DNA of 64,000 nucleotides from JANQPD01 sp963715655 (lineage in GTDB: Bacteria > Bacteroidota > Bacteroidia > Flavobacteriales > Schleiferiaceae): assembly GCA_963715655.1 (NCBI GenBank), contig OY970262.1:930001-994000 (forward strand), read 5' to 3'. Numbering within the stretch: position 1 is the first letter of the stretch; every line of letters starts with the position of its first letter. The notes under the pieces were generated by a model that was not told the origin of the DNA, made no database searches, and was given only the letters and a program-made list of their open reading frames with translations. This document shows positions 8,437 to 16,371 of the stretch, one piece after another. Both the position numbers and the translations under genes were made by a program.

Positions 8437-9262
8437 ATTGCAGGCTTAGGTTGGCATTGCTGCCCAAAACGGCTGCATAGCTGTAACTGGCATCTGCCTG
8501 AAAATTACCAAAGCGCATACCAAGGCCAAAACTGTTGCTTACTTCTGGAAATCGAATACCGGTGCGCAAGATAATTTGCTCTAGTAACTTGTATTCAAAG
8601 GCTGCGGCAAAAGTTTCTGGTGTGCCAATGGCTTTATTAACTTCGGCTAAAATGGCCAAATCAGGATTTATGTCAAAGGCAGCGCCAAAATCTAATTCGG
8701 TGGGTAGCGTTTCATACACTGCATCGCCTATGGTAGCTCCGTTTAAATTATATACGTTTAAGCCAATACGAAGCCTATCAAAAGGAATGGCAAGTACGCC
8801 AAAACCTAAAGTGAAAAATTGATTTTGAGTGGTGGCTTCTTGTGCAAAATTGCTGTGATATTGTGCTTTTAATCCTGCACTAAATCTTTTGCCAAAAGTA
8901 CGTGCAAAGCCAATGCCTACGGTAGTTTCATTATATAAATCAAAACCAAAATAACTGGCCGTAGCACTAAAACTACCCACTTTGGTAGGCACGGTAAGCG
9001 CGGTGTGGCTTAAAGCAAATTCTTGCACCAAAAAACGGTTTTGATGGCTCAAGCCAATTTGAATATCTTCTAAAAAACCAGAGCCGGCTATGTTGTTTTG
9101 GGCACTCCAGGCATCCCGAAAGGTTACGCTTGCGCGCGATAATCCTTCTGAGCGACCACCCGCAAAGCGGCCAAGATTTTGAGCTTGAGCCACCGTGGTA
9201 AAAGCACAGCAAATAATGCTAAGTTTTACTGATAGCTTAAGAAATGTAGTTATATTCCGCAC
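8426..9262 (-). CDS. PorV/PorQ-like outer-membrane protein
   Basis: A 278-residue protein with a signal peptide (to about residue 27, AQAQ) and a beta-rich body with a C-terminal aromatic residue (LSLQYVF), as expected for an outer-membrane barrel. The start of the mature part (GGRSEGLSRASVTFRDAWSAQNNIAG) resembles the UPF0164/PorV-PorQ group, where a plug segment with an NPA-like turn opens the barrel. It overlaps the HhH-barrel gene downstream by 11 bp. PorV and PorQ help carry type IX cargo; whether this one does is not known. It is divergent from the histidine kinase at 9281. Confidence 0.7.
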   Translation of the reverse strand: MRNITTFLKLSVKLSIICCAFTTVAQAQNLGRFAGGRSEGLSRASVTFRDAWSAQNNIAGSGFLEDIQIGLSHQNRFLVQEFALSHTALTVPTKVGSFSATASYFGFDLYNETTVGIGFARTFGKRFSAGLKAQYHSNFAQEATTQNQFFTLGFGVLAIPFDRLRIGLNVYNLNGATIGDAVYETLPTELDFGAAFDINPDLAILAEVNKAIGTPETFAAAFEYKLLEQIILRTGIRFPEVSNSFGLGMRFGNFQADASYSYAAVLGSNANLSLQYVF

Positions 9263-9280
9263 GTCAAGGATTTAAGCGCG

Positions 9281-12154
9281 ATGAAAGTACAAAAAACGTT
9301 TTTACTGCTCTTGTTTTGGGGATTTCTAAACGTAAATTTAACGTTTGGGCAACAGTATGCGTTTTCAGAAGTTGGCTTGTCGGAAGGTTTGCCTACCACC
9401 GAAGTAAACGCACTATTGCAGGATAAGCGTGGGTTTTATTGGCTGGCTACAGAGGGTGCCGGCTTAGTGCGCTACGATGGTTATGAGTTTGTGCCGCTTA
9501 CGCGAGATTTACCAAACCCCTATCTTTTTATTTATAGTTTGGCGCAAGATGCAGCCGGAAATTTGTGGATGGGCGTAGAAAATGGCGTGGTTCGGTTTGA
9601 TGGTCAGTCATTTTTAGAAATGTCCGCACCCAGCCAAAATAGCCCTACACAGTCCATCGCTTTTTTGCAGGATACCACCATTATAGCCACCAGAAATGGA
9701 CAGCTTTTTTATCGCACCACTTCTGATAGTCTTATTCCTTATAAAAGTGAGCGAAACGTTACTTTATTACTGGCAACCAACGGAAAAATAGCGAGAGGCG
9801 GACCAAAAGGTTTCTTTTATGGAGCTAAAAAAATAACCGACAAACCGATTAATAGTGTAGGCGCCAATAAGAAAATGCTGTTTGCCGCTACTGATAGCGG
9901 CCTGTTTAAATTTAACGGTGCAGGAGGATTAAAAGAAACGTATTTAACAGGGAAAAGCATTAAAGCATTTGCGGTAAAAGGTGGTGTAATAACTGCCACC
10001 AACGGAAATGAATTGTATTTAATTACCAAGGCCGGAGTAAAAACTATCAGTAAAAAAAACGGGCTGCCGGTTCAAAATTATACTGCTTTATACTTTGATA
10101 ATTATGGAACGCTTTGGGCCATTGGCGATAAAAGTTTGGTACAACTTGGCAACCCTAAATCTTTGTTTTGGACAACTCCTGATAAAGTAAACCTTTCTGC
10201 AGCCGGCTTTTTTAATGCAACTGCTTATGCTGCAAGTCCTAATAAATTGTGGCAGGTAAATGCACAGGTAGATTCTTTAATACCCTTAGTTTCTCCAAAT
10301 TTTGGCACGGTGCAAGCGTTAAAAACGTATCAAAACAATTTATATCTCGCCACCGAGCGTGGTTTGTACAGTTATAATGGCCAAGCGTTTAGTAGAGTTC
10401 CTTTAAAAGGATTATACAGCAACTTTATATTTTCTTTAGAAACCACTGAAAAGGGACTGTACGTAGGCACGGGACAAGGTTTGTATAGATTAACAAATGG
10501 CGTGGTTTACAATGAACAAGCGCTGGAAAATTTACCAATTTCTACGGTGTATGCAATTTCTGCTGCCGCTGATGGTAGCCTTTGGTGTGCCACTTATTTT
10601 GATGGCTTTTACCGATACCATAAGGATAAATGGACGCTGCGTGCCGATAGAGATTTGAATTTAAAGGTAGATAGTTTGCAGATAAACACTTTTGTAGCAG
10701 AAAATGCAAATACCCTATGGGTTGCCACCGCCACGCAAGGCTTAATGCGCATTACAAGCGCTGGAAAAATTCAACTGAAAAGTAACCGATTAAATTTTGC
10801 TAATATTACCACCTTACGCTTTAAAAATAATAAAATATGGGCTGGCAGCAGTAAAGGTGTTTTTGAAATTTATGAAGATAAACTGCATCCTAAAGATTTT
10901 TTTATAAAGCAGCTTAGCTTGGCAGAAGGTATGCTGGCAAAGCAAATTAGCAGCGGAGCATTAGTAATTAAAGATTCGGTTTTATTTGCGGCCACCAACC
11001 AAGGTTTACAAAAAATTGCGCTGGCAAAAACCAATTTGCAACGCTTGCACCTGCAACTTACCGAGGTGGAATTATTTTTTGGAGATGTAAAAAATCTGGA
11101 TGAATATGCAGCAGCCAAACTTCCTTTTTCAGAATTACCGGCTGATCTAAATTTACCTTACAATCTAAATTTCATCAACTTTAAGTTGTCGGGTTTACAG
11201 CCGCTTTATGGCAATCAATTACAGTATCGCTACCGTTTGCGTAATCGCGATGTTGGCGAGTGGACCAATGCCGGCACAAGGCGAGAGGCGATTTTTAGTA
11301 ACTTAAAACCAAATGATTACACCTTTGAGGCGCAAACAAGTGTAGATGGAATTACTTGGAGTAGTCCTTTACTAACCTACCGCTTTTCTATAAAGCCACC
11401 GTATTATCTTACTTGGTGGTTTATTACAGTGCTTATTTTGGCTACAGCCGGATTGGTGTATGTTTTTGTAAACGAAAGGGTGAAAAGAATTAATCAAAAG
11501 TTGATTCTTGAAAATCGCTTAATAAATATGGAGCGTAAAGCCTTGCGTTTACAAATGAACCCGCATTTTATTTTTAATGCCTTAGATAGTATTAGCAGCT
11601 TCATCTTTAAGAAAGATCCTAAGATGGCCGTTCGTTACCTAAATAACTTCGCTAAATTAATGCGCCTAACGCTGGAATCTAGCATGGAGCATTTGCATCC
11701 CGTAGAAACGGAAGTAAGCATTTTAAAGAATTATTTGGAGTTAGAGCAGCTACGGTTTCAGCGTAAATTTGAATACGAAATAGAGCTTGATGATGAAATT
11801 GACTATGACATTGGCATACCTCCTATGCTGATACAACCCCATGTGGAAAATGCTATTTTACACGGTATTAAGCCAAAAAAGGGTAATGGAAATATTGTAA
11901 TTCGGTTTATTTTAGAAGATGATTTTTTACTGTGTGAAATTGAAGATGATGGCATTGGGCGGGCGGCAGCAAAAGAGATTGGCAATAGAAAAGCGCACCG
12001 CAGCATGGCCACTCAAATTAATAAAGACAGAATTCGTTTACTAAAAGACGCCATGAATGATGCGATAGCTATTGATATTATTGATAAGTTTGATAACGGA
12101 AAAGTAGCCACCGGCACGCTGGTGCGGATAAGGTTACTCGCTGAAAGTATTTAA
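9281..12154 (+). CDS. Two-component regulator propeller / LytS-type sensor histidine kinase
   Basis: A 957-residue membrane kinase. It has a signal peptide (about 1-24), a long series of periplasmic propeller blades (repeated segments like GLPTTEVNALLQDKRGFYWL, residues 30-600), a Y_Y_Y immunoglobulin-like domain (about 635-700), one membrane helix (about 710-731) and a LytS-type His kinase module. The phosphorylated His is in LQMNPHFIFNALDSI (His762), and the ATP lid region is HVENAILHGIKPKKGNG. It would sense a periplasmic ligand and phosphorylate the LytTR regulator encoded 20 bp downstream. The ligand is unknown; no polysaccharide-use genes adjoin it. Confidence 0.94.
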   Translation: MKVQKTFLLLLFWGFLNVNLTFGQQYAFSEVGLSEGLPTTEVNALLQDKRGFYWLATEGAGLVRYDGYEFVPLTRDLPNPYLFIYSLAQDAAGNLWMGVENGVVRFDGQSFLEMSAPSQNSPTQSIAFLQDTTIIATRNGQLFYRTTSDSLIPYKSERNVTLLLATNGKIARGGPKGFFYGAKKITDKPINSVGANKKMLFAATDSGLFKFNGAGGLKETYLTGKSIKAFAVKGGVITATNGNELYLITKAGVKTISKKNGLPVQNYTALYFDNYGTLWAIGDKSLVQLGNPKSLFWTTPDKVNLSAAGFFNATAYAASPNKLWQVNAQVDSLIPLVSPNFGTVQALKTYQNNLYLATERGLYSYNGQAFSRVPLKGLYSNFIFSLETTEKGLYVGTGQGLYRLTNGVVYNEQALENLPISTVYAISAAADGSLWCATYFDGFYRYHKDKWTLRADRDLNLKVDSLQINTFVAENANTLWVATATQGLMRITSAGKIQLKSNRLNFANITTLRFKNNKIWAGSSKGVFEIYEDKLHPKDFFIKQLSLAEGMLAKQISSGALVIKDSVLFAATNQGLQKIALAKTNLQRLHLQLTEVELFFGDVKNLDEYAAAKLPFSELPADLNLPYNLNFINFKLSGLQPLYGNQLQYRYRLRNRDVGEWTNAGTRREAIFSNLKPNDYTFEAQTSVDGITWSSPLLTYRFSIKPPYYLTWWFITVLILATAGLVYVFVNERVKRINQKLILENRLINMERKALRLQMNPHFIFNALDSISSFIFKKDPKMAVRYLNNFAKLMRLTLESSMEHLHPVETEVSILKNYLELEQLRFQRKFEYEIELDDEIDYDIGIPPMLIQPHVENAILHGIKPKKGNGNIVIRFILEDDFLLCEIEDDGIGRAAAKEIGNRKAHRSMATQINKDRIRLLKDAMNDAIAIDIIDKFDNGKVATGTLVRIRLLAESI

Positions 12155-12174
12155 TAACCATTCAAGAAAACCAC

Positions 12175-12933
12175 ATGTTAAAGGCTGTACTTATTGATGA
12201 TGAAGACAATTCTCGCGAAACGCTAAAAGGAAAATTAGATCTTTTTTGTCCGGAGGTGGAAATAGTAGGAGAGGCATCAACCGTAGCGGAAGGTGTGGAG
12301 CTTTTAAAAGCGCAAAAGCCAGATGTTTTGTTTTTAGATATTCAGCTATCCGGAGAAAGTGGTTTTGATGTGCTGGAAGCATTAAAAGGCGAGCAAGACA
12401 TTAACCCTGAAATTATTTTTATTACCGCTCATGATGAGTTTGCCGTGCGTGCCATTAAATTTAGTGCGCTTGATTATTTACTAAAACCTATTGATCCCGA
12501 AGAATTGGTAAAGGCCATTCGTAAAGCTGAAGACCAAAGAGGAATGCCTAAAAATGCCACCAACCTAAACGTTTTGGTTGAAAATATTCGTCAGGCTTCA
12601 GATTCACCTAAAAAAATTGTGATACCAACTTCTGACGGTATGCACGTAATTAAAATTTCAGAAATCATTCGTTTGGAAAGTAGTAGCAATTACACCACAT
12701 TTTTTATTCGTGACCAAAAATCATTATTAGCCAGCAAAACGCTAAAGGAGTTTGATAATATGTTGGCCAACTATAATTTTAACCGTATTCATAAAAGCCA
12801 TTTGGTAAATATGAATTACCTAAAACGCTATGTACAAACCGATGGTGGTTACCTTATTTTAGAAGATGGTAGCCGCATACCTGTTGCCAATCGTAAAAAA
12901 GAGCAATTGCTTAGCACGTTAAAGAATTTGTAG
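12175..12933 (+). CDS. LytTR family response regulator
   Basis: A 252-residue regulator with a CheY-like receiver (residues 1-120; acidic pocket Asp8/Asp9, phosphoacceptor Asp55 in FLDIQ, conserved Lys in YLLKPI) and a LytTR DNA-binding domain (about 148-250, with RIHKSHLVNMNYL and DGSRIPVANRKK). It follows the histidine kinase gene with a 20-bp gap and is certainly its partner. LytTR domains bind direct repeats in promoters; I see no obvious target site inside this window. Confidence 0.96.
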   Translation: MLKAVLIDDEDNSRETLKGKLDLFCPEVEIVGEASTVAEGVELLKAQKPDVLFLDIQLSGESGFDVLEALKGEQDINPEIIFITAHDEFAVRAIKFSALDYLLKPIDPEELVKAIRKAEDQRGMPKNATNLNVLVENIRQASDSPKKIVIPTSDGMHVIKISEIIRLESSSNYTTFFIRDQKSLLASKTLKEFDNMLANYNFNRIHKSHLVNMNYLKRYVQTDGGYLILEDGSRIPVANRKKEQLLSTLKNL

Positions 12934-12941
12934 AAGGTTTG

Positions 12942-12992
12942 GTTACTCGTTATTTGTTGTCCGTTATCCGTTACTCGTTATTTGTTACCTGT
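12942..12992. repeat. Degenerate gttactcgttat repeat, left side of the IS insertion
   Basis: Two perfect 17-bp copies of gttactcgttatttgtt lie at 12942-12958 and 12970-12986, joined by related words (gtccgttatcc). The field ends exactly where the insertion sequence begins. Its sense is opposite to the ataaccg field on the far side of the element (14435-14495), so before insertion the two could have formed a long imperfect hairpin between the LytTR gene and ctaA. Confidence 0.75.
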
Positions 12993-13027
12993 TGACCTTC
13001 CCTAAATAGCGTTGACCGCTTTGGTTA

Positions 13028-13930
13028 CTAATTTACTTTATCATTTTTCATTACCATCGGACAATTATGAGCCAGAGGGTGCTTTCTTGGGTTAAAGTTA
13101 AGCTGGCTAGATGCCAGCTTAACTTTAGTGTTACCTTCGGCATAAATAATCACCATCGGTCTTTCTTGGGTAGTCAAATTTATTAAAGTTTGCTTAAACC
13201 CAAGTGGAGTTTGCTCATTATTAAAAGCTAGGTGTAGCCTCTGCTTGTTATAATGGTTAACCGCTTTCTTCGTTTTTATTTTCAGTGTTTTAAAATTAGG
13301 GATGTGCCAGCGTTTTAAATATTCATTCTTAATGGTGCCATTTATTCTTTCTGCGTAGGCATTGTCTTGCGCCTTTTCACCCATGCTTATTGATATTTTC
13401 GCCCTATTTAGCATATCGGTATATTGCTTGCTGCTATACTGTGATCCCCTGTCTGAATGATGTATTGCCTTGTTTTGTTGGGATAGGGGTATTTTTCCTA
13501 ATGCCATCTTTAAGGCTTTTGTATTGCTTTGGGCTCGCATATTGTCCGCTAGGTTGTACCCTAGTATTTCCTTGGTATATACATCTATGATAAATACCAA
13601 ATAATAAAACCTACCGTTGAGTTCAAAGTAAGTAATATCGCTCTGCAATACCTGATGTGGGCGGCTCACCATCATCCCTTCTATTAAGTTGGGGTAGTTA
13701 AACCAGCCTGGCAGGGTGGTTTTGGTGTAGTTTTTAATTGCCTTTACTCTGTAGCCTAGCCCTATAAATAGCTCGCAAAACTTATCTCGCCCCATAGTTT
13801 TGGGCTTTAGTGTTTTGTACATTTTTTCTACCCCACAGCCCGGATGTGCCTCCCGTAGTATGTCCACTTGTTGTGTTATCTCCATAAGTTCTTGGTCAAA
13901 TGCCTGTTGCCTGTTCTTGGCTTGATGCAC
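13028..13930 (-). CDS. IS3 family transposase OrfB (DDE integrase core)
   Basis: The catalytic half of the transposase. Visible are an HTH_21-like N-terminal part and a retroviral-type integrase core with the DDE residues in LQSDITYF, HHSDRGSQY and AQDNAYAERINGTIKNE. Taken alone it would start at GTG 13930, but the same frame is open upstream to the slippery site at about 14035 and encodes the usual OrfB opening (YSLNRLFLLLGVSKQAV), so the natural product is most likely an OrfAB fusion made by -1 frameshifting. Frame arithmetic confirms OrfB is in the -1 frame relative to OrfA. It ends 5 bp inside the end-proximal inverted repeat. Confidence 0.95.
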   Translation of the reverse strand: MHQAKNRQQAFDQELMEITQQVDILREAHPGCGVEKMYKTLKPKTMGRDKFCELFIGLGYRVKAIKNYTKTTLPGWFNYPNLIEGMMVSRPHQVLQSDITYFELNGRFYYLVFIIDVYTKEILGYNLADNMRAQSNTKALKMALGKIPLSQQNKAIHHSDRGSQYSSKQYTDMLNRAKISISMGEKAQDNAYAERINGTIKNEYLKRWHIPNFKTLKIKTKKAVNHYNKQRLHLAFNNEQTPLGFKQTLINLTTQERPMVIIYAEGNTKVKLASSQLNFNPRKHPLAHNCPMVMKNDKVN

Positions 13931-13980
13931 CGCTTGCTTGCTTACCCCAAGCAGGAGAAACAGACGGTTCAGGCTATATC

Positions 13981-14379
13981 CTACTTGTTCTTTATGTTCT
14001 TGGAACCACCAGAGTGTGGGGTGTTTGAGTTTTTTTTGATATCGATATCATAGTGTTCCTTGGCAAGGTCTATCATCTTTTCTAGATAGTCTATGTTCAT
14101 TTGCTTTTTACCCACAGCCTGTTCTAGCTCACGTACTTTTTTTTCTAATGCCTGTATTTTGTGTTGTTCACTGTCTTTCATCTCTACTATCTGAACAGAT
14201 TTTTTGTTGTACTCAGAATATTTATATATCCAACGGTAAACCGTAACACTCTTTAGGCCATAATCCTTGGTAAGCTCCTGTACCGTTCGTTCACCGCTCT
14301 CATAGAGCTTTACCATCCGCAATTTAAAGGCTTCTGCGTAAAGTCGCTTGTGCCTGATCCTTTTTCCGTTTTTTAACAT
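13981..14379 (-). CDS. IS3 family transposase OrfA (helix-turn-helix, leucine zipper)
   Basis: A 132-residue protein with an HTH region (about residues 15-55, TVQELTKDYGLKSVTVYRWIYKYS) that would bind the element ends, followed by a coiled coil (about 70-115) for dimerisation. Near its end, the minus-strand run of eight A at 14037-14030 contains A AAA AAC in the correct phase for -1 slippage into OrfB. Unshifted translation ends at TAG 13983-13981. Confidence 0.94.
   Translation of the reverse strand: MLKNGKRIRHKRLYAEAFKLRMVKLYESGERTVQELTKDYGLKSVTVYRWIYKYSEYNKKSVQIVEMKDSEQHKIQALEKKVRELEQAVGKKQMNIDYLEKMIDLAKEHYDIDIKKNSNTPHSGGSKNIKNK
14029..14037 (-). other. Programmed -1 frameshift site in the IS
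   Basis: Minus-strand A8 followed by C gives the heptamer A AAA AAC, with zero-frame codons AAA and AAC. A one-base slip back leads into a frame open all the way through OrfB (through CTC AAA CAC and so on) with no stop. This is a standard IS3-family slippery motif. The short palindrome gatatcgatatc lies just upstream. A downstream stimulating hairpin was not identified with certainty. Confidence 0.8.
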
Positions 14380-14434
14380 CTAACTTCTGTTTAAAAACGG
14401 TCAACTTATATTAGGGAATGACATGTTTACCCGC

Positions 14435-14495
14435 AACTCTTAACTCTTAACTTATAACCAATAACCGATAACCGATAACCGATAACCGATAACCA
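14435..14495. repeat. Heptamer repeat ataaccg, right side of the IS insertion
   Basis: Four perfect ataaccg heptamers at 14461-14488 are flanked on each side by ataacca, making six units over 14454-14495. Before them lie two looser actctta words (from 14435). It lies between the insertion sequence and the ctaA promoter. Confidence 0.85.
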
Positions 14496-14534
14496 ATCCA
14501 ACAATATAATTTTTTCCATTCTAAATAATTCCGG

Positions 14535-14568
14535 TTGAGCGGTTCTACACACATCAACCGTACTTTTG
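14535..14568 (+). promoter_or_regulatory. ctaA promoter
   Basis: A -7 box TACTTTTG at 14561-14568 ends only 4 bases before the ctaA ATG (14573), with TTGA at 14535 as a possible -33 element. Transcription would start at or very near the start codon, implying a leaderless or almost leaderless message. Confidence 0.5.
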
Positions 14569-14572
14569 CCGC

Positions 14573-15598
14573 ATGAAATTGCTTAGAAGGCTTACACGGA
14601 TAGAATTGGTACTTATTTACTTGGTAATTATTGCCGGTAGTGTGGTGCGTATGACAGGTTCTGGTATGGGTTGTCCGGATTGGCCGAAATGTTTTGGCTA
14701 TTTAATTCCGCCAACCGAAAGAAGTCAGATTGAGTGGCAACCTAACAAAGCGTATGAGGCAGGGCAAATTGTAATTGTATATGAAAATTTGCGTGTGGCT
14801 AAAGCAGATTTCAGTACAAAAGATTTTTATGAAGAGGCAAATTGGAGTGTTTACACCAAGCATGATTACGCGCTTTTTAATCCTTATCATACATGGATAG
14901 AATATATTAATCGTCTTTTTGGTGCTTTGGCCGGCATACCCATGTTTTTATTGTTTGTAATTTCTGTTTTTCATGCTAAACGGAAGCCTTTTTTGATGCT
15001 ATTATCCGCAGCCGGTCTTTTTATGCTCGGTTTTGAAGCTTGGCTGGGTAAATTGGTGGTAGATGGTAATTTAATTCCGGGTAGCATTACCATTCACATG
15101 ATGGGCGCATTGCTTATTGTGGCTATTTTATTGTTTTTGTTGAGGTTGCTAAATGGTGAAAAGCATCAGATAACCTTACCTAAAAAAATGAAACCATGGC
15201 TTTTAGTTGCTTTAGTTTTAGGTTTAGTGCAAATAGTAATAGGCACCCAAGTGCGTGAGCAAATAGATCATTTAAACGAAGCCGGAATTAGTAGAATAGG
15301 TTGGATAGAGCAGTTAGATTGGGAATTTTACGTGCATCGATCTTTTTCTATTTTAGTTTTATTTACCAATGGCATGGTGTTTTATTTTGGTAAAAACGTT
15401 TTAACTTTTAAAAACCCCGTTTGGTTATTGATGCTAATTGTTGCGTTAGAAATTGTTTTTGGAATAATCCTTAGTTATTTTGATTTTCCAAAATTTGCAC
15501 AACCAGTGCATTTGCTCTTAGCTACCATTATGTTTGGCGTGCACGTTTATTTAGTAACCTATATGGTTAAGCGTAAAGTTGGTAAAGTTGGCGTGTAG
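14573..15598 (+). CDS. ctaA: COX15/CtaA family haem A synthase
   Basis: A 341-residue membrane protein with about eight helices. The opening IELVLIYLVIIAGSVVRMTGSGMGCPDWP is the CtaA/COX15 signature. Histidines that can ligate haem are in ITIHMMGALL, YVHRSFSILVLF and QPVHLLLATIMFG. The enzyme oxidises haem O to haem A for cytochrome c oxidase at the inner membrane. No other oxidase genes are nearby. The end of the gene abuts the stop of the convergent DUF2007 gene with no gap. Confidence 0.93.
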   Translation: MKLLRRLTRIELVLIYLVIIAGSVVRMTGSGMGCPDWPKCFGYLIPPTERSQIEWQPNKAYEAGQIVIVYENLRVAKADFSTKDFYEEANWSVYTKHDYALFNPYHTWIEYINRLFGALAGIPMFLLFVISVFHAKRKPFLMLLSAAGLFMLGFEAWLGKLVVDGNLIPGSITIHMMGALLIVAILLFLLRLLNGEKHQITLPKKMKPWLLVALVLGLVQIVIGTQVREQIDHLNEAGISRIGWIEQLDWEFYVHRSFSILVLFTNGMVFYFGKNVLTFKNPVWLLMLIVALEIVFGIILSYFDFPKFAQPVHLLLATIMFGVHVYLVTYMVKRKVGKVGV

Positions 15599-15808
15599 TT
15601 ACTCTTCATAAAGCACATCCATCGCTCTAAAACTGTCTTTAAAAAGTACTTTGAGTTTTACCTGAGCAAAGCCACCAAAACCAAGTACGCTGTTTAAATT
15701 TTCATTTTCTAAAAAAACTTTAATGCCCTCAGCTTCCAAGCGCGATTTTAAAACGTAAGCATCGTTTACATTGTTAAATTCTGCTATGGTTACAAATTCT
15801 GCTGCCAC
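15599..15808 (-). CDS. DUF2007 domain-containing protein
   Basis: A 69-residue single-domain protein of the DUF2007 type: an alpha-beta fold with VTIAEFNNVNDAYVLKSRLEAEGIKVFLENE, then an LGFGGFAQVKLKV strand. This family is thought to act in signalling or as a small binding domain; no function is established. Its start lies 19 bp inside the end of gldD, so it is the last gene of the mutY-ssb-gldE-gldD transcription unit. Confidence 0.8.
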   Translation of the reverse strand: MAAEFVTIAEFNNVNDAYVLKSRLEAEGIKVFLENENLNSVLGFGGFAQVKLKVLFKDSFRAMDVLYEE

Positions 15809-16371
15809 TGTAAAGTTTCTATCAAATGAAGAATTTCATTTTGCATAAAGGTAGTAACCGGTTTTAAGGAATCTGCATTTGGTGCAGAATAAAAGTATAA
15901 AACACCACGCATAAAATGATTGGTACTATCAGTAGCAATAAATTGCGTGCTAGAAGCTGCATCACCTGCAATGGTGTAATAAATTCCATGCACCTCTTTT
16001 TCAGGATAGCTAAACAACTGCTCGCGAATACCTTCTGCTTTTACTACATGCTTATAGGCCAAATCACGCCCATCTTCTAAAAAAATTGGTAAGTCAGTAG
16101 AATTGCGGAGCGGTTTGTAAGTTAATTGTAAACGCGCTCTAATACTCGGGTAATACACATCTCCCCAACAAGGTGCTTTGCTAGATTTTTGCCATTCGGC
16201 TGCCGTGTTTAAATCAAACGTATAAGGGCAATTTGATTCTAAAAAAGCGTAGTCCGTATCCGGAGGGGTTAGTCTGAAATAACCTTGAGGTTTTGGGCTG
16301 GCAGCATCTTCTTTACATTGTGTAAAAAGTAAAAGGACACTGATACAATAAAAAAGTGCTTTAATTTTCAT
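15790..16371 (-). CDS. gldD: Gliding motility lipoprotein GldD
   Basis: A lipoprotein of about 193 residues from the ATG at 16371; an in-frame ATG at 16398 would add nine residues and push the signal peptide inward. The signal ends in LLLFTQC, a lipobox. The mature start PKPQGYFRLTPPDTDY and the CPYTF segment are typical of GldD, which is needed for gliding and for the type IX secretion/gliding machinery in Flavobacterium. It follows gldE with an 11-bp overlap, the usual gldE-gldD order, and lies in the conserved ssb-gldE-gldD cluster. Confidence 0.92.
   Translation of the reverse strand: MKIKALFYCISVLLLFTQCKEDAASPKPQGYFRLTPPDTDYAFLESNCPYTFDLNTAAEWQKSSKAPCWGDVYYPSIRARLQLTYKPLRNSTDLPIFLEDGRDLAYKHVVKAEGIREQLFSYPEKEVHGIYYTIAGDAASSTQFIATDSTNHFMRGVLYFYSAPNADSLKPVTTFMQNEILHLIETLQWQQNL

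Larger units (their letters stand above)
12993..14423 (-). mobile_element. IS3-family insertion sequence, apparently complete
   Basis: A 1431-bp element. The terminal inverted repeats are 12993-13022 and 14394-14423, matching at 22 of 30 positions, with shared blocks TTCCCTAA and GTTGACCG. A 3-bp direct repeat, tgt, flanks it (12990-12992 and 14424-14426), as expected for IS3-family target duplication. It carries orfA and orfB on the minus strand with an A AAA AAC slippery heptamer between them. All parts look intact, so it may still be active. It sits in an intergenic repeat field and breaks no gene. Confidence 0.92.
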
